Assembly (NCBI GenBank): GCA_005887895.1
Contig: VBPC01000158.1
Coordinates: forward strand, 1 to 43,126
DNA length: 43,126 nucleotides
Direction of reading: 5' to 3'
DNA from: Candidatus Rokuibacteriota bacterium
GTDB lineage: Bacteria; Methylomirabilota; Methylomirabilia; Rokubacteriales; CSP1-6
Part shown: piece after piece, positions 12,547-19,951 of the stretch
Numbering within the stretch: position 1 is the first letter of the stretch
Layout of the letters: each line of letters begins with the position of its first letter
The notes under the pieces: model-generated
The model's database searches: none
Told to the model about the DNA's origin: nothing
The model's input: only the letters and a program-made list of their open reading frames with translations
Position numbers and translations under genes: made by a program

Positions 12547-13293
12547 ATGAAGCCGCGCGTCTTCTACCGTCCCGGCTGATCGTCCTGCACCAAGACGAAG
12601 GAGCTCCTGACGTCTTGGGGGATCGAGTTCGATCCCGTCGACATCCAGGCCGACCCGTCCACCGTCGCCGAGCTGAAGCGCCTGGGTGTGCCGCGCGTGC
12701 CCGCCGTCGCCGTCGCCGATCGCGCCGTCCACGGCTGGAACCCGCAGGGCTACGCCGAGCTGCTCGGCGTGCCGTACAAGGCCGCCGCTCAGCTCACGCC
12801 GCCCGAGCTGGCCGCGAGGATCGATCGCATTCTCGAGATCGCGCAGGCGCTGCTCGGCCGCTTCGACACCGCCCAGCTCGACATCGTGCCGCCGGAACGC
12901 AAGCGGACGATCCGCGACCTCGGCTATCACGTCTTCCGCGTCGGGCTCTCGTTCATCGACGCGATGGACCAGGGGCGGCTGCCGGAGACGTGGTTCGACG
13001 AGCGGGCGCCGCAGGGGATGGACGACGGCGGCGACGTGGCGCGCTGGGGCGCGCTCGTCCGCGGGCGGATCGCCGGCTGGTTCGAGGGCGCCGGTCCCGA
13101 GGAGTTCGAGCGCGTCGTCGACGTCTACTACGGCCCGCAGGGCGCCCACGACCTGCTCGAGCGCACGACCTGGCACTGCGGCCAGCACCTCCGCCAGCTC
13201 TACGTTCTCGCGGAGCGCCTGAACATCGCGCCGCCGGCGCCGCTCTCGCCGGAGCTGTTCCGGGAGCTGCCCATCCCCGACGCGATCTGGTAG
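12547..13293 (+). CDS. Probable selenoprotein: glutaredoxin-like domain (U-S-S-C) fused to DinB-like domain
   Basis: Read through the in-frame TGA at 12577-12579, this gives 248 residues. It starts MKPRVFYRPG, then UGA, then SSCTKTKELL: UGA occupies the first redox-active position of a glutaredoxin CxxC (U11-S-S-C14). The fold continues downstream in the same frame with FDPVDIQAD and a cis-Pro segment RVPAVAV, ending near GYAELLGV. Residues about 90-248 are a DinB-like four-helix domain with a possible metal triad (His in GYHVFR; H-x3-H in TWHCGQHLRQL). ATG 12547 is supported by AGGAAG 6 nt upstream. A SECIS-like hairpin follows the UGA. A gene caller would start it at 12688 and lose the catalytic site. 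The likely role is a thiol/selenol redox or thiol-transfer enzyme. The alternative, a TGC-to-TGA nonsense error, is weakened by the second such case at 23858. Confidence 0.82.
12590..12618 (+). promoter_or_regulatory. SECIS-like hairpin after UGA of glutaredoxin-DinB gene
   Basis: CCAAGACG (12590-12597) pairs perfectly with CGTCTTGG (12611-12618). Inside, AGG/CCT closes a four-base AGCT loop. The stem begins 10 nt after the UGA and the loop lies about 22 nt after it. This is the position and shape expected of a bacterial SECIS element, which recruits SelB with Sec-tRNA. The loop has G in its second position, as the bacterial consensus asks. Confidence 0.62.
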
Positions 13294-13315
13294 CGCCGCC
13301 GAACGCGCCCGCGTG

Positions 13316-14260
13316 ATGCGGCCGTTCCGGTTCGGCGTGAACGTCGGGGGCGCGGACACACGCGCCGCCTGGACGGAGAAGGCGCGCAGGATCGAGCAGC
13401 TCGGTTACTCGACGCTGACCGTGCCCGATCACCTCGCCGACTTCTTCGCCCCCATCCCGGCCGTGGTCAGCGCCGCCGCGGCGACGACCCGGCTGCGGGT
13501 CGGCACCAACGTCCTCAACAACGATTTCCGTCATCCCGTGCTGGTCGCCCGCGAGGCCGCCACGGCCGACGTGCTCACCGACGGCCGCTTTCAGCTCGGG
13601 CTCGGCGCCGGCTACATGAAGGCCGAATACGACCAGGCCGGCCTCGCGTTCGACGTCGGCGGCACCCGCGTCGAGCGGCTGGCGGAGGCGGTCACGGTGA
13701 TCAAGGCGCTCCTGGCCGGGGAGCCGGTCGACTACACCGGGCGCCATTATCGGGTGCGCGCGCACCGCATCCATCCGCGGCCGGTGCAGCGCCCGCGGCC
13801 ACCGATCGTCATCGGGGGCAACGGTCCGCGGCTGCTGACGCTGGCCGCCCGGGAAGCGGACATCGTCGGGCTCACCGGTATCACGTTCGCGCGGGGCGGG
13901 ACCGAGCCGGACATGTCGGCCTGGCGGACGGCCGAGGTCGACCGGCAGGTTCGCCTGGTCCGCGAGGCGGCCGGCGCCCGCCACGACACGCTCGAGCTCA
14001 ACGCGCTGGTCCAGCGCGTGATCGTCACCGACGATCGTCGCCGGGCCGCCGCCGAGCTGGCCGCCGAGTGGAAAGCGCGCACGGCGGCGCTCACCGCCGA
14101 GGAGCTCCTCGAGGCGCCCTACGCGCTGATCGGCACCGTGGACCAGCTGGTCGAGGATCTGCAGCGGCGGCGCGAGCGCTGGGGACTCTCGTACTACGTC
14201 GTCTTCGAGCGCTTCGCCGAGGCGTTCGCGCCCGTGGTGGCCCGGCTCGACGACCGCTAG
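13316..14260 (+). CDS. LLM-class F420-dependent oxidoreductase
   Basis: Luciferase-like (bacterial luciferase fold) flavin or F420 oxidoreductase of 314 residues. It starts MRPFRFGVNVGGAD and shows the family's first-strand pattern, the TVPDHLADFFAP segment, LRVGTNVLNNDFRHP, and ADVLTDGRFQLGLGAGYMKAEY. It is closest in look to the actinobacterial F420 LLM subfamily with IGGNGPRLL in the middle. ATG 13316 is preferred over the adjoining GTG 13313. It sits 22 nt after the glutaredoxin-DinB gene on the same strand, so the two may be co-transcribed. The substrate is unknown. Confidence 0.92.
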   Translation: MRPFRFGVNVGGADTRAAWTEKARRIEQLGYSTLTVPDHLADFFAPIPAVVSAAAATTRLRVGTNVLNNDFRHPVLVAREAATADVLTDGRFQLGLGAGYMKAEYDQAGLAFDVGGTRVERLAEAVTVIKALLAGEPVDYTGRHYRVRAHRIHPRPVQRPRPPIVIGGNGPRLLTLAAREADIVGLTGITFARGGTEPDMSAWRTAEVDRQVRLVREAAGARHDTLELNALVQRVIVTDDRRRAAAELAAEWKARTAALTAEELLEAPYALIGTVDQLVEDLQRRRERWGLSYYVVFERFAEAFAPVVARLDDR

Positions 14261-14266
14261 ACCGCT

Positions 14267-15211
14267 CTAGTCCTCCTCGGCCCACGCCTGGGTGAGGCGG
14301 CGGGCGAGGGTGCGGTGGCCGGAGAAGTAGTAGGTCAGCATCGCGCCGGCGGCCAGGATGTTGCCGACGAAGATCGTCCAGCCCGCCAGCTCGTCGAGGA
14401 CCCAGCTGGCCGCGATCACGACCGCGCCGAAGAAGAAGATCTCGAACGCGGTGAACACGATCACCAGCGCGAAGACCAGCAGGGGCTGGCGCTCGGCGCC
14501 GGCGATGAGCAGCGCGCCCACGATGCCGAACGCGACGAACGCCAGGCCGTGGAGCGCGGTGTAGGCGATCAGGCCGACGGTGGGATCGGACGCGCGGAGC
14601 AGGGCGGTGCCGAGCAGGCGCGGCGTGCGCAGCGGCTCGCCGTGGATCGCGTCGATGGCGAAGAACCACAGCGCGACGACGGCGGCACCGATGACACCGG
14701 CCACCACGCCCTCGCGCAGCACGCCGCCCCACGAGCCGATCAGCGTGCGCGGCAGCGCGCGGTGGGCGCGGAAGAAGTACCAGAGCATGGCGATCGACGC
14801 CAGGAGGTTGCCGACGAGGACCGCCCACCACACGAGCGCGGCCTCGACGGCGCGGCCCAGCACGCTCAGCACGCCGAAGAAGAACACCTCGAAGCAGGCG
14901 AACAGGATCACGAAGCCGACGAACAGCGTCGGCTCCCGCTCGCTCATGGCCATCATCGTCGCGGCCACGACCCCGAAGGCGATGAAGGCGAGGCCGTGCA
15001 GCACCGTGTAGCCGAGGATCGGGCCCAGCGCGGGGTCCAGTCCGGTCGGTGTCTTGACACCGAAGAACACGAGCGAGCCGAGCAGTGTGGGCGTGAGGAA
15101 CGGGCGGCCGCGCAGCAGATCGAAGACGAAGAACCAGACGGCGACGACGGCGGCGCCGATGAGGCCGGCGACGATGCCTTCGCGGACGACCGAACGTTCG
15201 GCCGGGTACAT
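14267..15211 (-). CDS. Eight-helix membrane protein built from an internal duplication
   Basis: About 314 residues with two homologous halves. Both halves begin RE-G-VAG-IGAAVVA-WFF, then carry a TP-LLG segment, a Y(T)-LHGLAF-AFG segment and an FE-FFFG segment, with about four hydrophobic helices each. The halves are similar enough to indicate gene duplication and fusion. No enzymatic motif is visible. The start at 15211 (MYPAERSVVREG) is preferred over the longer frame, whose added N-terminus is low-complexity. Not assigned to a known transporter family; function unknown. It ends seven bases from the convergent LLM gene stop. Confidence 0.8.
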   Translation of the reverse strand: MYPAERSVVREGIVAGLIGAAVVAVWFFVFDLLRGRPFLTPTLLGSLVFFGVKTPTGLDPALGPILGYTVLHGLAFIAFGVVAATMMAMSEREPTLFVGFVILFACFEVFFFGVLSVLGRAVEAALVWWAVLVGNLLASIAMLWYFFRAHRALPRTLIGSWGGVLREGVVAGVIGAAVVALWFFAIDAIHGEPLRTPRLLGTALLRASDPTVGLIAYTALHGLAFVAFGIVGALLIAGAERQPLLVFALVIVFTAFEIFFFGAVVIAASWVLDELAGWTIFVGNILAAGAMLTYYFSGHRTLARRLTQAWAEED

Positions 15212-15230
15212 GGCCTCGATCCCGGCGGCA

Positions 15231-15236
15231 ATCTTA
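15231..15236 (-). promoter_or_regulatory. Possible -10 box TAAGAT for the membrane protein
   Basis: On the minus strand TAAGAT lies 19 nt before the start at 15211, giving room for a short leader. It fits TAnnnT. No clear -35 box. Confidence 0.3.
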
Positions 15237-15264
15237 CCGCAAACGGCGGACGTGCGGGCGGCCG

Positions 15265-15909
15265 TCAGCCGTCCCGCGCGAGGCGCACGCCGTAATCCGA
15301 GTAGCGCAGGTGCGGCGGGAGCGAGGAGCGGTGCGCCACGGCGCTCCACGGATCGGCGTGGCGCCAGGCGCCGCCGCGGCTGACGCGACGCGTCCCCGTC
15401 GCCGGGCCGCGCGGGTCACGCTCCGGCGACACGACGTAGTACGTCTCGTCGTACCAGTCGGCGCACCATTCGTGGCAGACGCCGGAGAGATCGTGCAGGC
15501 CGAGCGGGTTGGGCGGCGTCGAGCGCACGGGCGGCGGCGCCTGGAAGCGGCCGGCGGGCGGTGGTGCGTCGCCCCACGGATAGCGGCCGCCCGCGACCCC
15601 ACCGCGCGCGGCCTTCTCCCACTCGGCCTCGGTCGGTAGCCGCGCGCCGGCCCACGCCGCGAACGCCGCCGCCTCGTCCCACGAGACGCCGACGACGGGC
15701 TGATCGGGCGCGTCGAAGCCGGCCACGCCCCAGAAGGCCGGCGCCGGCGCACCGGCGGTGGCAAGCCAGGCGGCCCAGTCGGCGTTGGTGACGGGCGCGA
15801 CCGCGAGGCGGAACGCGCCGAGCCAGACGCGGTGTGGTGGCCGCTCGGCCGGATGACCGTCGCCCCGGCCCATCGTGAACTCGCCCCCCGCCACGGTGAC
15901 GAATTGCAT
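15265..15909 (-). CDS. SUMF1/formylglycine-generating-enzyme-like protein, catalytic Cys absent
   Basis: 214 residues of the FGE-sulfatase fold: FTMGRGDGHPAERPPHRV, PVTNADWAAWL, PVVGVSWDEAAAFAAWAG, RLPTEAEWEKAARGG, YPWGD, GLHDLSGVCHEWCADWY and VSRGGAWRH. Active FGEs oxidise a Cys in sulfatases using Cys residues just after RGGSF. Here that stretch (RGGAWRHADPWSAVAHR) has no Cys, so sulfatase activation is unlikely and a binding or other non-heme role is more plausible. The start is ATG 15909 (MQFVTVAGGEF). It is divergent from the aminotransferase, with 32 bp between starts. Confidence 0.85.
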   Translation of the reverse strand: MQFVTVAGGEFTMGRGDGHPAERPPHRVWLGAFRLAVAPVTNADWAAWLATAGAPAPAFWGVAGFDAPDQPVVGVSWDEAAAFAAWAGARLPTEAEWEKAARGGVAGGRYPWGDAPPPAGRFQAPPPVRSTPPNPLGLHDLSGVCHEWCADWYDETYYVVSPERDPRGPATGTRRVSRGGAWRHADPWSAVAHRSSLPPHLRYSDYGVRLARDG

Positions 15910-15915
15910 GAGGGC

Positions 15916-15921
15916 TATAAT
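15916..15921 (+). promoter_or_regulatory. Consensus -10 box TATAAT for the aminotransferase gene
   Basis: A perfect TATAAT lies 20 nt before ATG 15942, with the ribosome binding site AAGGAGG in between, so this transcript has a short conventional leader. The box sits in the 32-bp gap between divergent starts. GTGACG lies 14 nt upstream, too close for a normal -35. Confidence 0.6.
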
Positions 15922-15941
15922 CACCCCGCAAGGAGGCGGGC

Positions 15942-17111
15942 ATGAACGTGGCGGAACGGATGGGCCGGCTCGGGACGGAGTCGGCGTTCGAGGTGCTGGC
16001 GCGCGCGAAGGCGCTGGAGCGCCAGGGGCGCGAGATCGTTCACCTCGAGATCGGCGAGCCCGATTTCGACACGCCCGCTCACATCAAGGACGCCGCCAAG
16101 CGCGCGCTCGACGCCGGCGCGACGCATTACGGCCCCTCGGCCGGCTTGCCGGAGCTGCGCGAGGCGATCGCCAAGCACACCGCCGAGACGCGCGGGGTGC
16201 CGGTCTCGCCGGAGCAGGTGGTCGTCACGCCGGGCGCCAAGCCGATCATGTTCTTCACCATCATGGCGCTGGTCGGTCGTGGCGACGAGGTGATCTATCC
16301 GAACCCGGGCTTCCCGATCTACGAGTCGGTGATCAACTTCGTGGGCGGCGTGCCGGTGCCGATTCCGCTGCGCGAGGAGAGCGACTTCGGCTTCGACCTG
16401 GCGCTGTTCGAGCAGCGGGTCTCGTCGTGGACGAAGCTGATCATCGTCAAGTCGCCGGAGAATCCCACCGGCGGCGTGCTCGACCGCGGTCAGGTCGAGC
16501 GAATCGCGCGGATCGCCGCCGACCGCGACGTGCCCGTGCTCACCGACGAGATCTACCGCCAGTTCCTCTACGAGGGCGAGTTCGTCTCGTTCTACGCCCA
16601 GCCCGGCATGCACGCGCGCTCGATCCTGCTCGACGGGTTCTCGAAGTCGTACGCGATGACGGGCTGGCGCCTGGGGTACGGCGTCATGCCGACGGACCTC
16701 GCCGAGCACGTGACGCGCCTGATGGTGAACTCGAACTCGTGCACCGCCTCGTTCGTGCAGCTGGCCGGGGTGGCGGCGCTGCAGGGCGACCACGCGCCCG
16801 TCACCCGCATGGTGGCGGAGTTCAAGCGCCGGCGCGACTTGCTGGTGGACGGCCTCAACCGGCTGCCGGGCGTGACGTGCAAGCGTCCGCGCGGCGCCTT
16901 CTACGTGTTCCCCAACATCACCGGGACGCGCCGCACGTCGAGCGAGGTGGCCGAGCGCCTGCTCCAGGAGGCCGGCGTGGCCGTGCTGTCGGGCACTGCG
17001 TTCGGCGCCCACGGCGAGGGCTACCTGCGCATCTCCTACGCGAACTCCGAGGCCAATCTGACCAAGGCGCTGGAGCGGATGCGAGCGGTGTTCGAGGCGC
17101 TGACGCGCTGA
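15942..17111 (+). CDS. Class I/II pyridoxal-phosphate aminotransferase
   Basis: 389-residue fold-type I aminotransferase of the aspartate/prephenate-type subgroup. Features: IGEPDFDTPAHI for substrate contact, THYGPSAGLPELREAIA, PNPGFPIYES, SPENPTGGVL with the PLP-ring Asn, LTDEIYRQFLY with PLP Asp/Tyr, Schiff-base Lys235 in GFSKSYAMTGWRLGY, and the carboxylate-binding Arg in LRISYANSEAN. It transfers the amino group from an amino acid to a 2-oxo acid; the exact substrate is not fixed by sequence. The start has AAGGAGG and a TATAAT promoter upstream. Its TGA overlaps the probable CTG start of the next gene. Confidence 0.93.
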   Translation: MNVAERMGRLGTESAFEVLARAKALERQGREIVHLEIGEPDFDTPAHIKDAAKRALDAGATHYGPSAGLPELREAIAKHTAETRGVPVSPEQVVVTPGAKPIMFFTIMALVGRGDEVIYPNPGFPIYESVINFVGGVPVPIPLREESDFGFDLALFEQRVSSWTKLIIVKSPENPTGGVLDRGQVERIARIAADRDVPVLTDEIYRQFLYEGEFVSFYAQPGMHARSILLDGFSKSYAMTGWRLGYGVMPTDLAEHVTRLMVNSNSCTASFVQLAGVAALQGDHAPVTRMVAEFKRRRDLLVDGLNRLPGVTCKRPRGAFYVFPNITGTRRTSSEVAERLLQEAGVAVLSGTAFGAHGEGYLRISYANSEANLTKALERMRAVFEALTR

Positions 17112-18454
17112 CCGTCGCCGACGTCATCGCCGCCGGCCTGGCCCGGGCCGGCGCGGCGCGCGTCTTCGCCGCGCCCGCGGCGCCGGCCGCGCTGGACGGC
17201 GCGCTCGGCCGCCGCGGCCTCGCGCGCATCGCCGCGCCGGACGGCGCCGCGGCGTGTGTGCTGGCGGCGGTCACCGGCGAGATCCTGGAGGCGCCGGGCG
17301 CGGCCCTGGCGCCGCTGGCCGGCGGTGCCGCGCTCACGCCGGGCCTGGCGTTGGCCGCGCGCGACCGTTGCCCGCTGATCCTGGTCACCGATCTTCACGC
17401 CGACGCCGCGCTGCTGGCCCCGGTGGTCAAGGCCACCGTCGTCGTCGAGGCCGCCTCGGCCGCCCACTGGATCGCGCACGCCGCGAATCTCGCCATGACC
17501 GATCCGCGCGGGCCCGTGCACGTCGCCTGTGCCGACGCCGTGGCCGGCGAGCCGGCGCTGCCGGTCGCCACCGCGATACGTCCGCCCGCCCTGCCGCCGC
17601 CCACGCCGGCCGCGCTCGAGACGCTCGGCGACGCGCTCGCGCGGGCGTCGCGGCCGCTGCTGATCACGGGTCTCGAGTGCGGCGCCGACGACGCGAAGTG
17701 GGTGCGCGCGTTCGCGGAGTCGCTGCCCGCACCGGTGCTGGCGACGGCGAAGGGCCGCGGTGTCTTGGCCGAGCCGCATCCGCTGGCCCTCGGGCTCGTC
17801 GGCGCCGCGCATCCGCTGCTGGCCCGCGCCGATCTCGTCGTGCTGGTCGGCGTCGATGCGCTGGAGCTGCCGCCGGGCCTGTGGGCGGCGCGGCCGCTGG
17901 CGCGGATCGGGCGGGCGCCGTGGCCGGACAGCGGGCCGGCGCCCGCCGCCGACGCTCGGGGCGACATCGCGCTCGTGATCGAGGAGCTGGCGCCGCGGGT
18001 GCGCGCGCGTCCGGCCGCGGACTGGGACGTGGCGGAGCTCGACCGGCTCAAGCGCGCGGTGATGCGCGAGGCGCAGACGACGCCGGCCTCGCGGCTCGTC
18101 GGCGTGGTCCGCGAGGCGACCCCGGCCGCCACGGTCGTGGCCGCGGATGTCGACCTCGGCTTCGCCTGGCAGGCGGTGGCGCCGCGCGAGGTGCTCACGC
18201 CGCTCGGCGGCGTCGTCCCGGCCGGCTACGCGATGCTGGCGGCCGTGGCCGCCCAGCTCGCCGATCCGGATCGCCGGGTCGTGGCGTTCACGACGCTGGC
18301 GGGCCGCGCCATGGCTGAGCCCGCGCTCGCGCTGGCCAGGGCGCTGGCGCTGCCGATCGTGGCGGTCGTGCTGCAGCCACCGCTGGACGAGGCCGCGTTC
18401 GCCGCCAACTTCTCTCGCGCGCTCCTCGCCCGGCGCCCGATCGTGGTCGCGTGA
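17108..18454 (+). CDS. Degenerate thiamine-diphosphate enzyme homologue (acetolactate-synthase-like)
   Basis: About 448 residues laid out like an acetolactate-synthase-family enzyme: an N-terminal domain starting LTVADVIAAGLARAGAARVF, a central domain (PLLITGLECGADDAK, ADLVVLVGVDALELP) and a C-terminal ThDP-type domain. Key residues are missing. The catalytic Glu that activates thiamine (RHEQGA type) is replaced in RIAAPDGAAACV, and the GDG...NN magnesium-thiamine motif reads FTTLAGRAMAEP...VVLQPP. It is probably not a ThDP catalyst and may be regulatory or decayed. No ATG, GTG or TTG exists near the conserved N-terminus; the first GTG is about 50 codons inside. CTG 17108, overlapping the upstream stop as CTGA, is the only start that keeps the domain whole. 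Confidence 0.7.
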   Translation: MTVADVIAAGLARAGAARVFAAPAAPAALDGALGRRGLARIAAPDGAAACVLAAVTGEILEAPGAALAPLAGGAALTPGLALAARDRCPLILVTDLHADAALLAPVVKATVVVEAASAAHWIAHAANLAMTDPRGPVHVACADAVAGEPALPVATAIRPPALPPPTPAALETLGDALARASRPLLITGLECGADDAKWVRAFAESLPAPVLATAKGRGVLAEPHPLALGLVGAAHPLLARADLVVLVGVDALELPPGLWAARPLARIGRAPWPDSGPAPAADARGDIALVIEELAPRVRARPAADWDVAELDRLKRAVMREAQTTPASRLVGVVREATPAATVVAADVDLGFAWQAVAPREVLTPLGGVVPAGYAMLAAVAAQLADPDRRVVAFTTLAGRAMAEPALALARALALPIVAVVLQPPLDEAAFAANFSRALLARRPIVVA

Positions 18455-18482
18455 CAGCCGTGACCGCCCTCGGTCGCGGGAG

Positions 18483-18488
18483 TAGACT
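18483..18488 (+). promoter_or_regulatory. -10 box TAGACT, leaderless promoter of the sulfurtransferase
   Basis: TAGACT ends 6 nt before ATG 18495, so transcription should begin at or next to the start codon. GTGACC lies 17 nt upstream as a possible -35. A 5-bp hairpin, GACCG-CCCT-CGGTC (18462-18475), overlaps this region and could be an operator or terminator. No ribosome binding site is present. Confidence 0.55.
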
Positions 18489-18494
18489 GCCGAC

Positions 18495-19793
18495 ATGATG
18501 GCGACGCGGGTCCTCGTCGCGGTCCTGCTCCTGGTCGGCTTCGCCGGGCCGGCGACGGCCCTCGACATGCCGCTGCTGGTGTCCGCCGACTGGCTGCGCG
18601 CGCAGCTCGGCGCGCCCGACCTGCGCATCGTCGACATGCAGAGTGGCGTGATCGACTACCGCCAGGGGCACGTCCCCGGCGCCGTCCATCTCGGCGTGAA
18701 CGACGCGCGGGCGGCGGTGCCGGCCGGCGGCTACCGGCTGCCGAACGTCGAGGAGGCGCGGCAGCTCTTCGCGCGCCTCGGGATCGGCGCCGACACGCGC
18801 GTGGTGATCTACGACGACTCCAACGGCCTCGACGCCGCCCGCCTGTTCTTCACGCTCGACTCCTACGGCCATCGCAACGTCGCCATCCTCGACGGCGGCG
18901 CGCCCCACTGGCGTGCCGGCAGCGGCGCGTGGACACCCGACGTTCCCCGCATCGAGGCGCCGCCGGCTCGCCCGCTCGCCCTCGACACCGAGCACGTCGC
19001 CAGCGCCGAGTGGCTGCGCGACCGCCTCGGCGCGCCCGACCTGCGCATCGTCGACATGCAGAGTGGCGTGATCGACTACCGCCAGGGGCACGTCCCCGGC
19101 GCCGTCCATCTCGGCGTGAACGACGCGCGGGCGGCGGTGCCGGCCGGCGGCTACCGGCTGCCGAACGTCGAGGAGGCGCGGCAGCTCTTCGCGCGCCTCG
19201 GGATCGGCGCCGACACGCGCGTGGTGATCTACGACGACTCCAACGGCCTCGACGCCGCCCGCCTGTTCTTCACGCTCGACTCCTACGGCCATCGCAACGT
19301 CGCCATCCTCGACGGCGGCGCGCCCCACTGGCGTGCCGGCAGCGGCGCGTGGACACCCGACGTTCCCCGCATCGAGGCGCCGCCGGCTCGCCCGCTCGCC
19401 CTCGACACCGAGCACGTCGCCAGCGCCGAGTGGCTGCGCGACCGCCTCGGCCGCGGCGACACGGCCGTCGTCGACGCGCGCTCGCCCGCCGAGTACACCG
19501 GTCGCGAGGTGCGCGCCCGGCGCGGCGGCCACATCCCCGGCGCCGTCAACATCGAGTGGACGCGCCACCTGCGTCCCGACGGCACCTTCAAGTCGATCGA
19601 CGAGCTGCGGGCGATGTACGTGGCGGAAGGTGTCACGCCCGACAAGACCGTGGTGACCTACTGCCAGACTCAGCACCGCGCCTCGCACTCCTACTTCGTG
19701 CTGCGCCTGCTCGGCTACCCGCGCGTCGTCGGCTACGACCGCTCGTGGTCGGAGTGGGGCAACCGCGCGGATTTGCCAGTCGAGACGCGCTGA
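18495..19793 (+). CDS. Exported rhodanese-type sulfurtransferase with a duplicated inactive domain
   Basis: Moves a sulfane sulfur from a donor such as thiosulfate or 3-mercaptopyruvate to an acceptor. A signal peptide (MMATRVLVAVLLLVGFAGPATA) implies export. Three rhodanese domains follow in 432 residues. The first two are identical and carry Asp (VVIYDDSNG) where the catalytic Cys would be. The third has the active loop YCQTQHR, with nucleophilic Cys, and RSPAEYTGRE. The normal family layout is two domains, inactive then active, about 290 residues. The extra domain comes from an exact 420-bp in-frame tandem duplication. The start has no ribosome binding site but a -10 box 6 nt upstream, so the mRNA is probably leaderless. 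Confidence 0.92.
   Translation: MMATRVLVAVLLLVGFAGPATALDMPLLVSADWLRAQLGAPDLRIVDMQSGVIDYRQGHVPGAVHLGVNDARAAVPAGGYRLPNVEEARQLFARLGIGADTRVVIYDDSNGLDAARLFFTLDSYGHRNVAILDGGAPHWRAGSGAWTPDVPRIEAPPARPLALDTEHVASAEWLRDRLGAPDLRIVDMQSGVIDYRQGHVPGAVHLGVNDARAAVPAGGYRLPNVEEARQLFARLGIGADTRVVIYDDSNGLDAARLFFTLDSYGHRNVAILDGGAPHWRAGSGAWTPDVPRIEAPPARPLALDTEHVASAEWLRDRLGRGDTAVVDARSPAEYTGREVRARRGGHIPGAVNIEWTRHLRPDGTFKSIDELRAMYVAEGVTPDKTVVTYCQTQHRASHSYFVLRLLGYPRVVGYDRSWSEWGNRADLPVETR
18606..19451 (+). repeat. Perfect 420-bp direct tandem duplication inside the sulfurtransferase gene
   Basis: Bases 18606-19031 match 19026-19451 without a difference, a period of 420 bp or 140 codons. Identity ends at CTCGGC on both sides, the likely recombination point. 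It is in frame, so the protein simply gains one domain. Such perfect identity means a very recent event or an assembly artefact. Confidence 0.95.
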
Positions 19794-19816
19794 ACGCCGT
19801 GACGCTGTCGAGCCCG

Positions 19817-19951
19817 ATGACCTGGATCCGGGTGTCGGTGATCGTGCAGCTCGTTGGTCTCGCCATCGATGGCGTCTGGCACGGGCTGCTCGAACCCGGC
19901 ACCGGCCCGCCCCGCGTCACGCCACGCGCTACTCCCACTCCGGATAGCTGA
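19817..19951 (+). pseudogene. Truncated membrane-protein remnant
   Basis: A 44-codon frame starts MTWIRVSVIVQLVGLAIDG and continues VWHGLLEPG, which looks like the first transmembrane helix of a small membrane protein with a conserved D-G-x-W-H-G motif. After PGTGPP the sequence turns into proline- and threonine-rich residues and stops inside the 3' end of the convergent amidohydrolase. The rest of the protein is missing. It is otherwise the only content of the 135-bp gap between its neighbours. Confidence 0.4.

Noticed and set aside
11616..12548. Minus-strand frame over the crotonase gene
   Set aside because: No recognisable motif; the plus-strand crotonase has full family signatures.
14315..15295. 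Plus-strand frame over the duplicated membrane protein
   Set aside because: Its product is a charged low-complexity mirror; the minus strand gives coherent helices and repeated motifs.
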